A stretch of DNA of 64,000 bases from Ruminococcus sp. UBA4385 (GTDB lineage: Bacteria > Bacillota_A > Clostridia > Oscillospirales > Ruminococcaceae). Position 1 is the stretch's first letter; each line of letters opens with the position of its first letter. Positions 26,507 through 35,243 of the stretch are shown here, piece after piece. The stretch spans positions 1 through 64,000 of the forward strand of contig DGRP01000008.1 of assembly GCA_002391065.1 (NCBI GenBank), in the 5' to 3' direction. Under the pieces are notes generated by a model, which saw only the letters and a list, made by a program, of their open reading frames with translations, made no database searches and was not told where the DNA came from. Made by a program: the position numbers and the translations under genes.

Positions 26507-27412
26507 TTAATCCTTCATACCTGAGTTAGCCATTGTCTCCATGACATTACCCTGAGCAATAAGGAATACAACGAGTGGTGGTATCAGAAGTACCACAGCC
26601 GCTGCGAAGGTTACACCCTGACGGGCAAGACCTGCAAGCGTGATCTGCTGTACTACTGTAGGTAGTGTTTTGAGCTCCTCAGAGTAGATAAGAGCTCCGC
26701 CCTGAATGTTCCAAGCGCCCTGGAAAGCGAAGATGATAAGTGTCATCAGCGCAGGCTTGGAGTTCGGAACAACGATCTGCCAGCATATTCTGAACAGTCC
26801 TGCTCCGTCAACCTTTGCGGCCTCGACCATTGAATCGTGGATTGTAGTCATGCTCTGACGCATGAGGTACAGACCCATTGCAGTCGAAACGCTCGGGAGG
26901 ATAAGTGCCCAGTAAGTATCGATCATGTGGAGCTTCGACATAATAAGGAAGGACATGATCCATGTTGCGTTCGAGGAGAACAGCAGGGCGATTACTATGA
27001 TCTGGTTGATTATCTTACTGCCGGGGAATTTGCACTTTGAAAGAACAAATGCGGCACAGCAGCAAACGAAAAGGTTTGCAGCGCAGATAACGATTGTAAT
27101 GAATACGCTGTTAAAGATGTATCTGGAGAGAGGCACCTGCCATGAGCTTGCAGCGACCTTGAACATATCCGAGAAGTTATTGGTTGTCGGGTTCAGGACG
27201 TAGAGCTTTGGCGGGAACACAAACAGCTCCTCAACAGGCTTCATCGACTGTATAACCGAGTAATACAGAGGGAATACCATGAACAATCCAAGCAGACAGA
27301 GGAAGACGAATATCGCAATATCTCCGCCCAGCGAGCCGTTGACTCTCTTCTTCTTTTCGCTGACCTTCAGCTTTTCGATCGACTGCTGCTTTTTTCTTCT
27401 TTTTCTTGCCAT
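26507..27412 (-). CDS. Carbohydrate ABC permease, MalG type (pair 1)
   Basis: 301-residue membrane subunit with a Lys/Arg-rich cytoplasmic N-terminus (about 27 residues), six membrane segments and an EAA loop MVEAAKVDGAGLFRICWQI, complete with the conserved Gly. Follows its MalF-type partner by 16 bases. It differs in sequence from the second MalG-type permease of the island, so the two pairs are not recent duplicates. Confidence 0.9.
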   Translation of the reverse strand: MARKRRKKQQSIEKLKVSEKKKRVNGSLGGDIAIFVFLCLLGLFMVFPLYYSVIQSMKPVEELFVFPPKLYVLNPTTNNFSDMFKVAASSWQVPLSRYIFNSVFITIVICAANLFVCCCAAFVLSKCKFPGSKIINQIIVIALLFSSNATWIMSFLIMSKLHMIDTYWALILPSVSTAMGLYLMRQSMTTIHDSMVEAAKVDGAGLFRICWQIVVPNSKPALMTLIIFAFQGAWNIQGGALIYSEELKTLPTVVQQITLAGLARQGVTFAAAVVLLIPPLVVFLIAQGNVMETMANSGMKD

Positions 27413-27428
27413 TTATGTCTCCCCCCTT

Positions 27429-28361
27429 CTAATCAAGATATTTGCCCAGCAGCCAGTTGATGGCCTTGTTTGCCAAGAGCATCGCGGCGAACAGAACGAA
27501 GCATATTGCAGACGCATAACCCATCTCATATCTGATGGAGCCGTAGTCTGTAGCGTGGTTCATGATCGTGTGGGCTGCGTAGTCTGTGGAAGGAAGACCT
27601 ACAAGGTTCTGACCTACCATACCTACTGTGAATGACGAGGAAATCTGGATAACAGCTGCGAACAGAAGCTGAGGACCCATTGAAGGAATGGTAATCATAA
27701 AGAGCTCCTGCCATCTGTTCTTGATACCCTCGATAGCGCCTGCCTCGTACATCGACTTGTCGATATTCTGGAAGCCTGCTCTGATAGCAAGGAAGCCTGC
27801 ACCCATCGACATCCAGAGCTGAACGATGATAACTACCGTAAGAATGTAGTTCGTATCAGTCAGCCACTGAGCAGGTGAGTTCAGTATTCCGAGATCCATA
27901 AGGATCGCATTGAGGTAACCGTAGGAGTCACCCGACAGGATAAGCTGCCAGGTAACGTATACGGAGGTCGTCATAGACGGTGCATAGTAAACGAATGTGA
28001 AGAATGTTTTCCAGAAGTTGCTCATCTCGTTTATCAGCCACGCAATAAGGAAGCTGAGCACATAAGAGAACGGGCCTGTAAAAATCGCAAAGATAAGAGT
28101 ATTTCTTACAGCGATCAGGAAAACGTCATCGTTTAAGAACAGAGTATAGAAATTTGAAAGACCTACAAATTTCGGGGTTTCGATCATATTGAAATTTGTA
28201 AATCCGATCGGGAGCGACATTACAACGGGCGCTACCGTGAATATCAGGAAGAAGAGCATAAAGGGAAGAAGCATTACGTAGCAAGCCTTATTGGTCTTCA
28301 TCATGTGCCAGGTATATTTCCATTTACCCTGCCTAATCATCGGCTGATCATTATTGGCCAT
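27429..28361 (-). CDS. Carbohydrate ABC permease, MalF type (pair 1)
   Basis: 310-residue membrane subunit; N-terminal membrane segment CYVMLLPFMLFFLIFTVAPV is typical of the UgpA/LacF type, and the EAA loop reads MYEAGAIEGIKNRWQELFMI. Lies between the substrate-binding protein and its MalG-type partner, the normal order for an importer operon. Confidence 0.9.
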   Translation of the reverse strand: MANNDQPMIRQGKWKYTWHMMKTNKACYVMLLPFMLFFLIFTVAPVVMSLPIGFTNFNMIETPKFVGLSNFYTLFLNDDVFLIAVRNTLIFAIFTGPFSYVLSFLIAWLINEMSNFWKTFFTFVYYAPSMTTSVYVTWQLILSGDSYGYLNAILMDLGILNSPAQWLTDTNYILTVVIIVQLWMSMGAGFLAIRAGFQNIDKSMYEAGAIEGIKNRWQELFMITIPSMGPQLLFAAVIQISSSFTVGMVGQNLVGLPSTDYAAHTIMNHATDYGSIRYEMGYASAICFVLFAAMLLANKAINWLLGKYLD

Positions 28362-28381
28362 AAATCACTACTCCCCTTTCT

Positions 28382-31312
28382 TTAGTCTTTCTTGTACAGG
28401 TCAAGGTCTTCAAGCTTACGAGTGATCTCGTCGTTGATGTCCTTATTGTACCAGAACAGAGTGTCTCTTGCATTCTCGTACTTGTTTACAACAGTTCTGA
28501 ATGCGTTCATGATATTTCTTGTTACACCGTAGGAAGCAGGAATGATAGGTATTTCTACCTGTGACTCGAGCTGATCGTAGAGGCTCTGTACCTCAGATGT
28601 TGTCCATGAGAGCTGTGAGAGAGCCTCAACGTTTGCTGTATCGAAACGTCCCATAGTTCCGAGGATAGACTCGATGTTATTTCCGTACTTGACCTGTGTT
28701 TCTGTAGATGTGAACCACTTGATAAAGTCCCAAGCGCCCTGCTGGTCGGGAGCCTTTGTAAAGATGATAGCGCCCGAGCCGTTGGAGTTAGCCGCATGGT
28801 TTATAGTTCCGTCAGCCTGCTTTGTTCCGGGAACGGGCTGGAAGCCCCAGCAGCCCTTGATCTCAGGTGCTGCGACTGAAAGCTGGTTGAAGAAGGTGTA
28901 GTTCTGGATAACTACAGGCATATCTCCCATTCTGAAACGTGAGAATGCATCGTATGTCTGCTGGAAGCTGTATGTAGTATAGAACTTAGTCCATGTATCA
29001 AAAGCATCGATAGCTTCCTGAGAATCGAATGTTGTAGCAGTCTGCTCATCATTGTAGTAATTAAGTCCCTGCTGAAGCAGAAGCATTGCAAATGTGTTTC
29101 CGGGCTCTGTGATAGCGGATACATAGGTTGTACCGCCGACACTTGCCATTGCAGGAAGGATAAGTCCGACCTCAAGGTAGTTTCTCTGGAGAGTCGGCAG
29201 ACAGTTGAGGAGTCCGTCCCAAGTAGCCAGGTCTGTTGCAGGGTCGATGTCATACTCTTCAAGCACGTCTGAACGATAGAACAGCATCGGGAATGTCTGG
29301 CTGACAGGCAGACCGTAAACGCCGTCATTATACTCATAAAGAACTGTTGCGTCCTTAGCAAACCTTGTAGTTACCTCTTCGTAGTCATCGAAGGTCTTAA
29401 GGTCTGTAAGCACTCCTCTTGCGGCAAGCTGAATCGGGAAGTCACCGCCCATGAACAGTGCAAGGTCAGGACCCTTGCCTGCGAAGGTAGCCTCAACGAT
29501 ACCGCCCTGAACGAGCTTCAGGTTAATCTGAGTATCGTAGTTCGGATTAAAGTCACTGGTAATGAGCTGCTGAACTGCCTCTGCATTATCACGGCCGAGG
29601 GAAACCCAGCACTCCATTGACTCTCCGCCGTCATCGTCGGAAATGGAGTTGTAATCCTCCCAGAACGAACCCATGAATGCCTGGAAGCCGTAGCTCAGTG
29701 AGCCGAAGAACGAAGAATCAGCAGATGTGAAATCCTTGTCCTTGGTAGCAACCTCGATCATATCGACCTCAAGGGGCTGCTCACGGTACTGGTTAATAAA
29801 GGTTGAAAGCGCTGTAACGTTATCCTTGATCTGCGACATCATTTCAGGGATAAGGTCAGGCTTCTTAATGCACTTATCAAGAACGATAGCCATTTTCTCA
29901 AGAGTTTCGGCTTCCGTTCCGCCCGAGCCCGACAGATCCTCGATCTGCTTCTTCTGGTCTCTGAGCTGGCTTGCATAGTCCTTAAAATCAGGAATGATAG
30001 AAGGAATAGCCTGGTCTATCATATAGTTGTTATACTCATCAGGGTCAGGACCTGTGATCTGACGGATCTGACGGTAGTAGCTGTTGATAGCATAAACAGT
30101 CTCATCGAGACGGCCCATGATCTCACCGATCTCACCGGGAACAGCCTCAAGCGAGATGTAGTTTGTTCCTGCCTTGAGCTCGAAGTACATTGTATCTCCG
30201 TCCTCAGACTCAGGAACAGTTACCTGCCAATCAGTATCGTAGTAGAACTTGATCTGATCGGCCTCCTTGCAGGGCACCTCACCGTTGATGAGGAGACGTC
30301 TGTTGGAGTACATACCTCTCATCTGATCCTGTCTCGCTCTGATACCGAGCTTGTAGAAGCCTGCTTCCTTGACATCAACTATCCATGTAACGGTCTGGGT
30401 GGACTGTGTCCAGCTTCCCGAACCAATGGTGTTGTATCTTGTCTTGGTAGGGCTCGAGCCGTTCACGCATGATGTGATGTAGGAGCTCTTATCGGCAGTA
30501 GGATAAAGTGTTCTCGCTGATTTATAGTCCGCAGTCTCTCCTTCAAGAGTTATCAGCTGTCCGCTGGCCATGGAAAGCTGACTGTCATCAGGAGCAGAAT
30601 AAGGCTCGGGAGTCTTGTACTGATAGAGAGTGAAGTACTCTACAGCAAACTCGGCCTTCTCGGAATCAAAGGTGAAGGTATGGTCACCCTTCTCAAGATA
30701 GAACTCAAGAGGCTCATTATAAAGACCGTCTATATCCTCAAACGGAGTTTCCTGCCAGCACGGCTGAGAAATCTGTCCCGGACGGATATCGTTCTGTCTC
30801 GAATCCTGTTTAATGTCTGATTCATTCACCCATCTCTTCGGAAGAGTAATTCTTCCTGCTGTAGAATAGGGTGTCTCACCGTCGATTTCGAGCGCAAACT
30901 CAACATCGTTAGTGTTGCTGTCAAGAGCATAATAGCTCATCTTGATGTTATACACGCCGGTCTCGGGAACGTTCACCTTATATGAAACTGAACCCTCCTG
31001 ATTGGCCCACTGCATTACATCGCTTTTTCCGTCAACTGTTGTTACCGAAATATCGGCATCAACGACAGAAGTCGGATCATAATCCTTACCCATGACCTGA
31101 ACTTCCTTATCAGGTCTGGCCTCATCGGCATACTTGTCTACATAATTGGTGTAGGAAGTCTGTCTCAGAGAATCGGTACCGGTAGTTCTTGTCGCCGAAC
31201 TATCCGAATTTGACGCATTATCGTCTGCCGCAAAAGCGCCTATGCCGCACGAGCAGCACAGAGCCAGCGCAAGGGCCGAGCTTATAACACGTCTGAACCT
31301 TGTGTCCTTCAC
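28382..31312 (-). CDS. Very large extracellular solute-binding protein with N-terminal carbohydrate-binding-like domains
   Basis: 976 residues, about twice the usual size of a family 1 solute-binding protein. Signal peptide about 1-27; no convincing lipobox (CCSCGIGAFAAD favours signal peptidase I). Residues about 40-250 and 250-400 look like two CBM6/CBM35-type beta-sandwiches (VPETGVYNIKMSYYALDS; VKEAGFYKLGIRARQD). Residues about 400-540 are helical; residues about 560-960 are the binding protein proper (DGVYGLPVSQTFPMLFYRSDVLEEY, AWDFIKWFTSTETQVKYG). GTG at 31312 follows AAAGGTGG; an ATG ten codons upstream is the alternative. Likely captures a polysaccharide or long oligosaccharide for the permeases behind it. 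Confidence 0.87.
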   Translation of the reverse strand: MKDTRFRRVISSALALALCCSCGIGAFAADDNASNSDSSATRTTGTDSLRQTSYTNYVDKYADEARPDKEVQVMGKDYDPTSVVDADISVTTVDGKSDVMQWANQEGSVSYKVNVPETGVYNIKMSYYALDSNTNDVEFALEIDGETPYSTAGRITLPKRWVNESDIKQDSRQNDIRPGQISQPCWQETPFEDIDGLYNEPLEFYLEKGDHTFTFDSEKAEFAVEYFTLYQYKTPEPYSAPDDSQLSMASGQLITLEGETADYKSARTLYPTADKSSYITSCVNGSSPTKTRYNTIGSGSWTQSTQTVTWIVDVKEAGFYKLGIRARQDQMRGMYSNRRLLINGEVPCKEADQIKFYYDTDWQVTVPESEDGDTMYFELKAGTNYISLEAVPGEIGEIMGRLDETVYAINSYYRQIRQITGPDPDEYNNYMIDQAIPSIIPDFKDYASQLRDQKKQIEDLSGSGGTEAETLEKMAIVLDKCIKKPDLIPEMMSQIKDNVTALSTFINQYREQPLEVDMIEVATKDKDFTSADSSFFGSLSYGFQAFMGSFWEDYNSISDDDGGESMECWVSLGRDNAEAVQQLITSDFNPNYDTQINLKLVQGGIVEATFAGKGPDLALFMGGDFPIQLAARGVLTDLKTFDDYEEVTTRFAKDATVLYEYNDGVYGLPVSQTFPMLFYRSDVLEEYDIDPATDLATWDGLLNCLPTLQRNYLEVGLILPAMASVGGTTYVSAITEPGNTFAMLLLQQGLNYYNDEQTATTFDSQEAIDAFDTWTKFYTTYSFQQTYDAFSRFRMGDMPVVIQNYTFFNQLSVAAPEIKGCWGFQPVPGTKQADGTINHAANSNGSGAIIFTKAPDQQGAWDFIKWFTSTETQVKYGNNIESILGTMGRFDTANVEALSQLSWTTSEVQSLYDQLESQVEIPIIPASYGVTRNIMNAFRTVVNKYENARDTLFWYNKDINDEITRKLEDLDLYKKD

Positions 31313-31429
31313 TTGTGAATCCACCTTTCTCATAATGATCATTTTGCGAGAATCACACCTACTTATATATTATACATTATAAATAGTATATAGATCCCAA
31401 TATTAAACCCTCACGGGTATTAACCCTCC

Positions 31430-32374
31430 TCAGCCCGACCTGAAGATCACAACTCTGTCATTTTCTTCATCGAGCTCGGCTTTGATCTTATCTCCGCCCT
31501 TTATTCCGAGCTTCTCCAGAAACTCCTTCGGGAGCTGTACTCTTCCCGAACGGTCAAGCACCAGCAGCTCCTCATGTACAGGCTCCTCCTGCTCCTCCTC
31601 GACGAGAACTATATCTCCCATTTCGTTAAGCTCTTCAACATAGGAGCGTTTTCTCACTATCTCGGAGCTTGTTCGCCCGTCTCTTATAGCCACGACCCTG
31701 TCGATATGATTTGCGAGCTTAACATCGTGCGTAACGATGACCACTGTCACGCCGTCGCTTCTGTTCAGCTCCTTAAAAATATCGAGGATCATATTCGATG
31801 TCTTCGTATCAACCGAGCCCGTAGGCTCATCAGCCAGCAGCAGTCTCGGGTTATTCGCCATAGCGATCGCTATCGCAACCCTTTGCTGTTCACCTCCCGA
31901 CATCTGGTCAAGCCTTGAATTCTTTCTGTTCAGAAGCCCCACTCTGTCAAGAAGCTCCAGCGCTTTCTGCCGTTTTTTGTGAGCCCCGTTCAGAAGCATC
32001 GGCAGCTCAACATTCTGCACTGCCGTAAGATACGGCACAAGATTTCTCGCATTATTCTGCCAGACAAACCCGACAGTCCTGCGTTTATACTCCATATAAT
32101 CCCTGTCAGTGAACTTGAGAAGATTCTTCCCGTCTACATAAAGGCTTCCTGCCGAGGGCTTATCCAGTCCTCCGAGCATATTCAGAAGCGTTGATTTTCC
32201 GCTTCCCGAATTACCCACGATAGCCATAAGCTCGCCTTTTTTTACATCAAGGTCAAGTCCCTGAAGGGCAACTACCTCAACATCGGCGGTCTTATAAATT
32301 TTTACGAGATTTTCACATCGGATCATATATTCATCATTTTCAGCGGTTACAATAGTATCAACGGTATCACTCAA
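31430..32374 (-). CDS. ABC ATPase (LolD/MacB type) fused to an AbrB-like domain
   Basis: 314 residues. Residues 15-240 are a complete nucleotide-binding domain: Walker A GNSGSGKS (54-61), Q-loop near VWQN, signature MSGGE (158-162), Walker B LLLADEP, switch His in VTHD. It is of the short LolD/MacB class with no MalK regulatory domain. After an acidic linker (about 250-268) residues 269-312 match the SpoVT/AbrB swapped-hairpin fold (LDRSGRVQLPKEFLEKLGI, KIKAELDEENDRVVIF), normally a DNA-binding or dimerisation module. Overlaps the preceding ATPase gene by eight bases. No MacB/FtsX-type permease is present nearby. Confidence 0.85.
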   Translation of the reverse strand: MSDTVDTIVTAENDEYMIRCENLVKIYKTADVEVVALQGLDLDVKKGELMAIVGNSGSGKSTLLNMLGGLDKPSAGSLYVDGKNLLKFTDRDYMEYKRRTVGFVWQNNARNLVPYLTAVQNVELPMLLNGAHKKRQKALELLDRVGLLNRKNSRLDQMSGGEQQRVAIAIAMANNPRLLLADEPTGSVDTKTSNMILDIFKELNRSDGVTVVIVTHDVKLANHIDRVVAIRDGRTSSEIVRKRSYVEELNEMGDIVLVEEEQEEPVHEELLVLDRSGRVQLPKEFLEKLGIKGGDKIKAELDEENDRVVIFRSG

Positions 32375-33044
32375 CTATCTCACCGTCCTCAAGCGTATAG
32401 ACCCTGTCAGCAATATCCATCATACTCGGGTCATGCGTTGTCATAACAATGGTCATGCCCTCGTTTGCGACCAGCTCCTTAAAAAGCTTCACTATATGCA
32501 GAGCCGTGTTCGTATCAAGCTCAGCCGTAGGCTCATCGGCGAAAACTATCTTCGGCCTGTGAGCTATAGCCCTTGCTATTGCCACTCTCTGCTGTTCTCC
32601 TCCCGACATCTCGGAAGGCCTGTGTACAGCCCTTTTTTCAAGCCCCACATTCCTGAGACAGTCCTTTGTCCTCTTATCTCTCTGAGCATAGGGGAACTTC
32701 GCAAGCCTCAGCCCGAACTCAACATTCTCATAGGCGGTCATACCCGACATCAGCGCCACAGACTGAAACACAAACGCCATCTCATAGCGCCTTATGTTGT
32801 CCCTCGCCCTTTCGGAAAGCTTGGTTATATCCCTATCCCCGAAGAACACATTTCCCCTCGTCGGCTTATCCAGCGCACCGAGGATATTTATTAGGGTGGT
32901 CTTTCCGCTTCCCGAGCGCCCTCTGAGAATAGTAAGCTTTCCCTGCTCTATTTCTATATTGATATTTTTCAAAGCAGAGACTATGCTTCCGTCACCGATC
33001 TTGAAATCACGGTTTACGCCTCTGGTAGACAGTATAACACTCAT
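32367..33044 (-). CDS. ABC ATPase, LolD/MacB type
   Basis: 225-residue nucleotide-binding subunit: Walker A GRSGSGKT, signature MSGGEQQRVAIARAIA, Walker B IVFADEPTAELD, switch His in TTHD. Short form without C-terminal regulatory domain. Start at 33044 chosen for AGAGG seven bases upstream and a normal N-terminus (MSVILSTRGV); the frame is open for 14 more codons. First gene of the island, about 175 bases after a consensus promoter. With the next gene it would form an ATPase heterodimer; which membrane subunits it drives is unclear. Confidence 0.88.
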   Translation of the reverse strand: MSVILSTRGVNRDFKIGDGSIVSALKNINIEIEQGKLTILRGRSGSGKTTLINILGALDKPTRGNVFFGDRDITKLSERARDNIRRYEMAFVFQSVALMSGMTAYENVEFGLRLAKFPYAQRDKRTKDCLRNVGLEKRAVHRPSEMSGGEQQRVAIARAIAHRPKIVFADEPTAELDTNTALHIVKLFKELVANEGMTIVMTTHDPSMMDIADRVYTLEDGEIVE

Positions 33045-33221
33045 AGGCCGACCTCTCAGGGTATGCTTCGCTGTTGATTTGTGCAAAATTCACATTGGTT
33101 TTTCCGAGCTGTTCCGCCTGGGCTTTTATGTACAAAATGCTCAAAAAGAAACTTATCGGTCTGAACAATAGTCACAATAATTCATAAAAAATGTACATAA
33201 GGGGTCATTATGCTAATCTTA

Positions 33222-33250
33222 ATTATATCAATTTACTGATAATTTGTCAA
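33222..33250 (-). promoter_or_regulatory. Promoter of the transport island
   Basis: Reading on the minus strand: TTGACA (33250-33245), 17-bp spacer, TATAAT (33227-33222), an exact consensus. The transcript would have an untranslated leader of about 170 bases. Upstream to 33619 the intergenic region is AT-rich and holds no gene; the htrA side shows only a -10 like TATAAT at 33533-33538 without a good -35. Confidence 0.8.
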
Positions 33251-33619
33251 GGTTAGTTAATCGTTTACGAAAGCCCTTTTTTCGGCATAGTTTCCAATTT
33301 CGGCATTTTTAACAAAACTCAACTTTCGCTTTTGTACACATGAACGAATCGTTAAAACAATACTTTTTTATAGTTTCATATATTCGTCAAAAAAGCTATC
33401 AATTAACAAATTATTTACTATGCTGAAGAGCTTTCACAAACTATCATTAAAGAAACATTTTCGTTCCGATAACGAACGTATAAAAAACATTAAAAATTGT
33501 CAGAACTATCATTTAATTATCACATTGCGGGATATAATAAAATATAGTCAAACAAGACAGGAACAAGCAGGCAGACAGCCTGAACAGCTCCGTCTTTTAC
33601 ATATTCAGGAGGCTTTTTT

Positions 33620-35092
33620 ATGAACGACTACAGAAACGATTTCAACTACAACAGACAGACAGACACAGATCAGAACCGCTATTCATATGATTCTAATCAG
33701 TCGGCTTACGACCGGCAGTACGGCTCCTACACACAGAACACCAGAAGCGAATACAGCTACCAGCCCAAGAAGAAGAGCACCGCAGGCAAGAAGATACTGA
33801 CAGGTATCATTGCATTGCTGAGCGTGGGCGCTATCGCTACTACATCTATTGTCGGATATACACTTATTACCGGCGACAGAGTTATCTCATCAACTGACTC
33901 ACAGAGCGAGAGCTCCAAAAAGAGCGAGGCAGTTTCCGCAAAGGCTAAGTCCTCGGTAGACAGAACAAATCTCCCGACTATTCAGCAGCTCTCCACTCCG
34001 AGCGACGCACTTACTATCCCTGAGATAGTTGACAAGGTATCTCCTTCAGTTGTCGGTATTTCATGCGTTCTTCAGAACGGAATGGCTACAGGCTCGGGCA
34101 TTATAATGAGCGAAGACGGCTACATTCTGACTAATGCTCATGTTGTTAAAGACGCACAGGAGATAAGCGTAGTACTTCCGGCCAACTATTCAAACTCTGA
34201 TGAGACCTCGGATTCGGGCACTTCAAAGAGCTCTGACTCCAACGAGGATAACCTCACCTATACAGCAGAGCTTGTAGGCGCTGACAACCAGACCGATATA
34301 GCAGTGCTGAAAATTAAGGCAGAGGGACTTACAGCCGCTGAGTTCGGAACATCTGCCGACCTTCAGATCGGTGAAGCTGCTATCGTTATCGGAAACCCTG
34401 TAAGCCTTAGCCTTGCAAACTCCGTAACAGCAGGTATTATTTCAGCCACAGACAGAACCCTCACAATTGAGGACAGAACAATAAACTATATCCAGACAGA
34501 TGCCGCTATCAACGGCGGTAACTCAGGCGGACCGCTTATCAATGCATACGGTCAGGTAATAGGAATAGCTTCGGCAAGAGTGGACGCATCTGTTGCTGAC
34601 AGCCTTTGCTTCGCTATCCCGATAGATGATGCTCTTCCGATAGTTGATGACCTGATGAAGAACGGCTACGTTACAGGCAGACCGAGCCTTGGTGTAACAG
34701 GAACCAATGTATCGAGCGCTTACGCTTCATACTATGGAATACCTCAGGGCTTCCTTGTAAAGGGTGTAACAGAAGGCGGCGGAGCTGAAGCCGCAGGCAT
34801 TCAGGAGAATGATATTATCATCGGTATAAATGATGAGTTCATCACAAACCTGAGCGAGCTCAACGAGATAAAGAACCAGTTCAAAGTAGGCGATACTGTA
34901 AACCTCACAATTTACAGAAACGGCAAGAAGATCAGCGTAGACGTTGTTCTCGGTGAATCCACTGCTGAGTCTGTAACACAGGAAAACCAGAACGAGGAAC
35001 AGCAGCAGCAGAACTACAACAACTATTATGATTACTACGGCGGAGACGACGATCTGAGAGAGTACTTCGGCGGCTACGGACTGGGCTTCTGA
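33620..35092 (+). CDS. htrA: HtrA/DegP-type S1C serine protease with PDZ domain
   Basis: 490-residue membrane-anchored protease for envelope protein quality control. A Tyr/Gln/Asn-rich cytoplasmic N-terminus (1-50) and membrane helix (about 57-82) precede a Ser/Lys linker; the trypsin-like domain spans about 130-325 with His174 (TNAHVV), Asp226 (TDIAVL) and Ser302 (GGNSGGPL). A PDZ domain follows (about 335-440, including GAEAAGIQENDIIIGIN). The tail is rich in Gln, Asn and Tyr and ends in a YGG/Asp segment. A Ser-rich insertion (about 191-212) lies between His and Asp. TTCAGGAGG precedes the ATG. Confidence 0.95.
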   Translation: MNDYRNDFNYNRQTDTDQNRYSYDSNQSAYDRQYGSYTQNTRSEYSYQPKKKSTAGKKILTGIIALLSVGAIATTSIVGYTLITGDRVISSTDSQSESSKKSEAVSAKAKSSVDRTNLPTIQQLSTPSDALTIPEIVDKVSPSVVGISCVLQNGMATGSGIIMSEDGYILTNAHVVKDAQEISVVLPANYSNSDETSDSGTSKSSDSNEDNLTYTAELVGADNQTDIAVLKIKAEGLTAAEFGTSADLQIGEAAIVIGNPVSLSLANSVTAGIISATDRTLTIEDRTINYIQTDAAINGGNSGGPLINAYGQVIGIASARVDASVADSLCFAIPIDDALPIVDDLMKNGYVTGRPSLGVTGTNVSSAYASYYGIPQGFLVKGVTEGGGAEAAGIQENDIIIGINDEFITNLSELNEIKNQFKVGDTVNLTIYRNGKKISVDVVLGESTAESVTQENQNEEQQQQNYNNYYDYYGGDDDLREYFGGYGLGF

Positions 35093-35140
35093 TACTCAGA
35101 TAAATAAGCTGTTTTCATATTTTCATATTCTATACTTCCG

Positions 35141-35178
35141 ACAGGAGCCGTTCAGCAAGTGAACGGCTCCTGTTATTT
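35141..35178 (+). terminator. Terminator of htrA
   Basis: Perfect 14-bp stem (35141-35154 with 35160-35173), GCAAG loop, short T-rich tail. Confidence 0.88.
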
Positions 35179-35184
35179 CAGGCA

Positions 35185-35213
35185 TTGACAAAGAGAGCGA
35201 AAAGGTGTATTAT
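35185..35213 (+). promoter_or_regulatory. Promoter of the zinc-ribbon protein gene
   Basis: TTGACA (35185-35190), 17-bp spacer, TATTAT (35208-35213). Confidence 0.7.
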
Positions 35214-35243
35214 TAAAGCACTACTATCGGAAAAGGTGAAACA

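Noticed and set aside
31350..31429. Internal promoter for the binding protein gene
   Set aside because: Several TATAAT-like hexamers exist but none has a -35 at a proper distance; read-through from the ATPases is the simpler view.
33420..33623. Small plus-strand frame before htrA
   Set aside because: AT-rich, no ribosome site, and it ends in the htrA ribosome-binding region.
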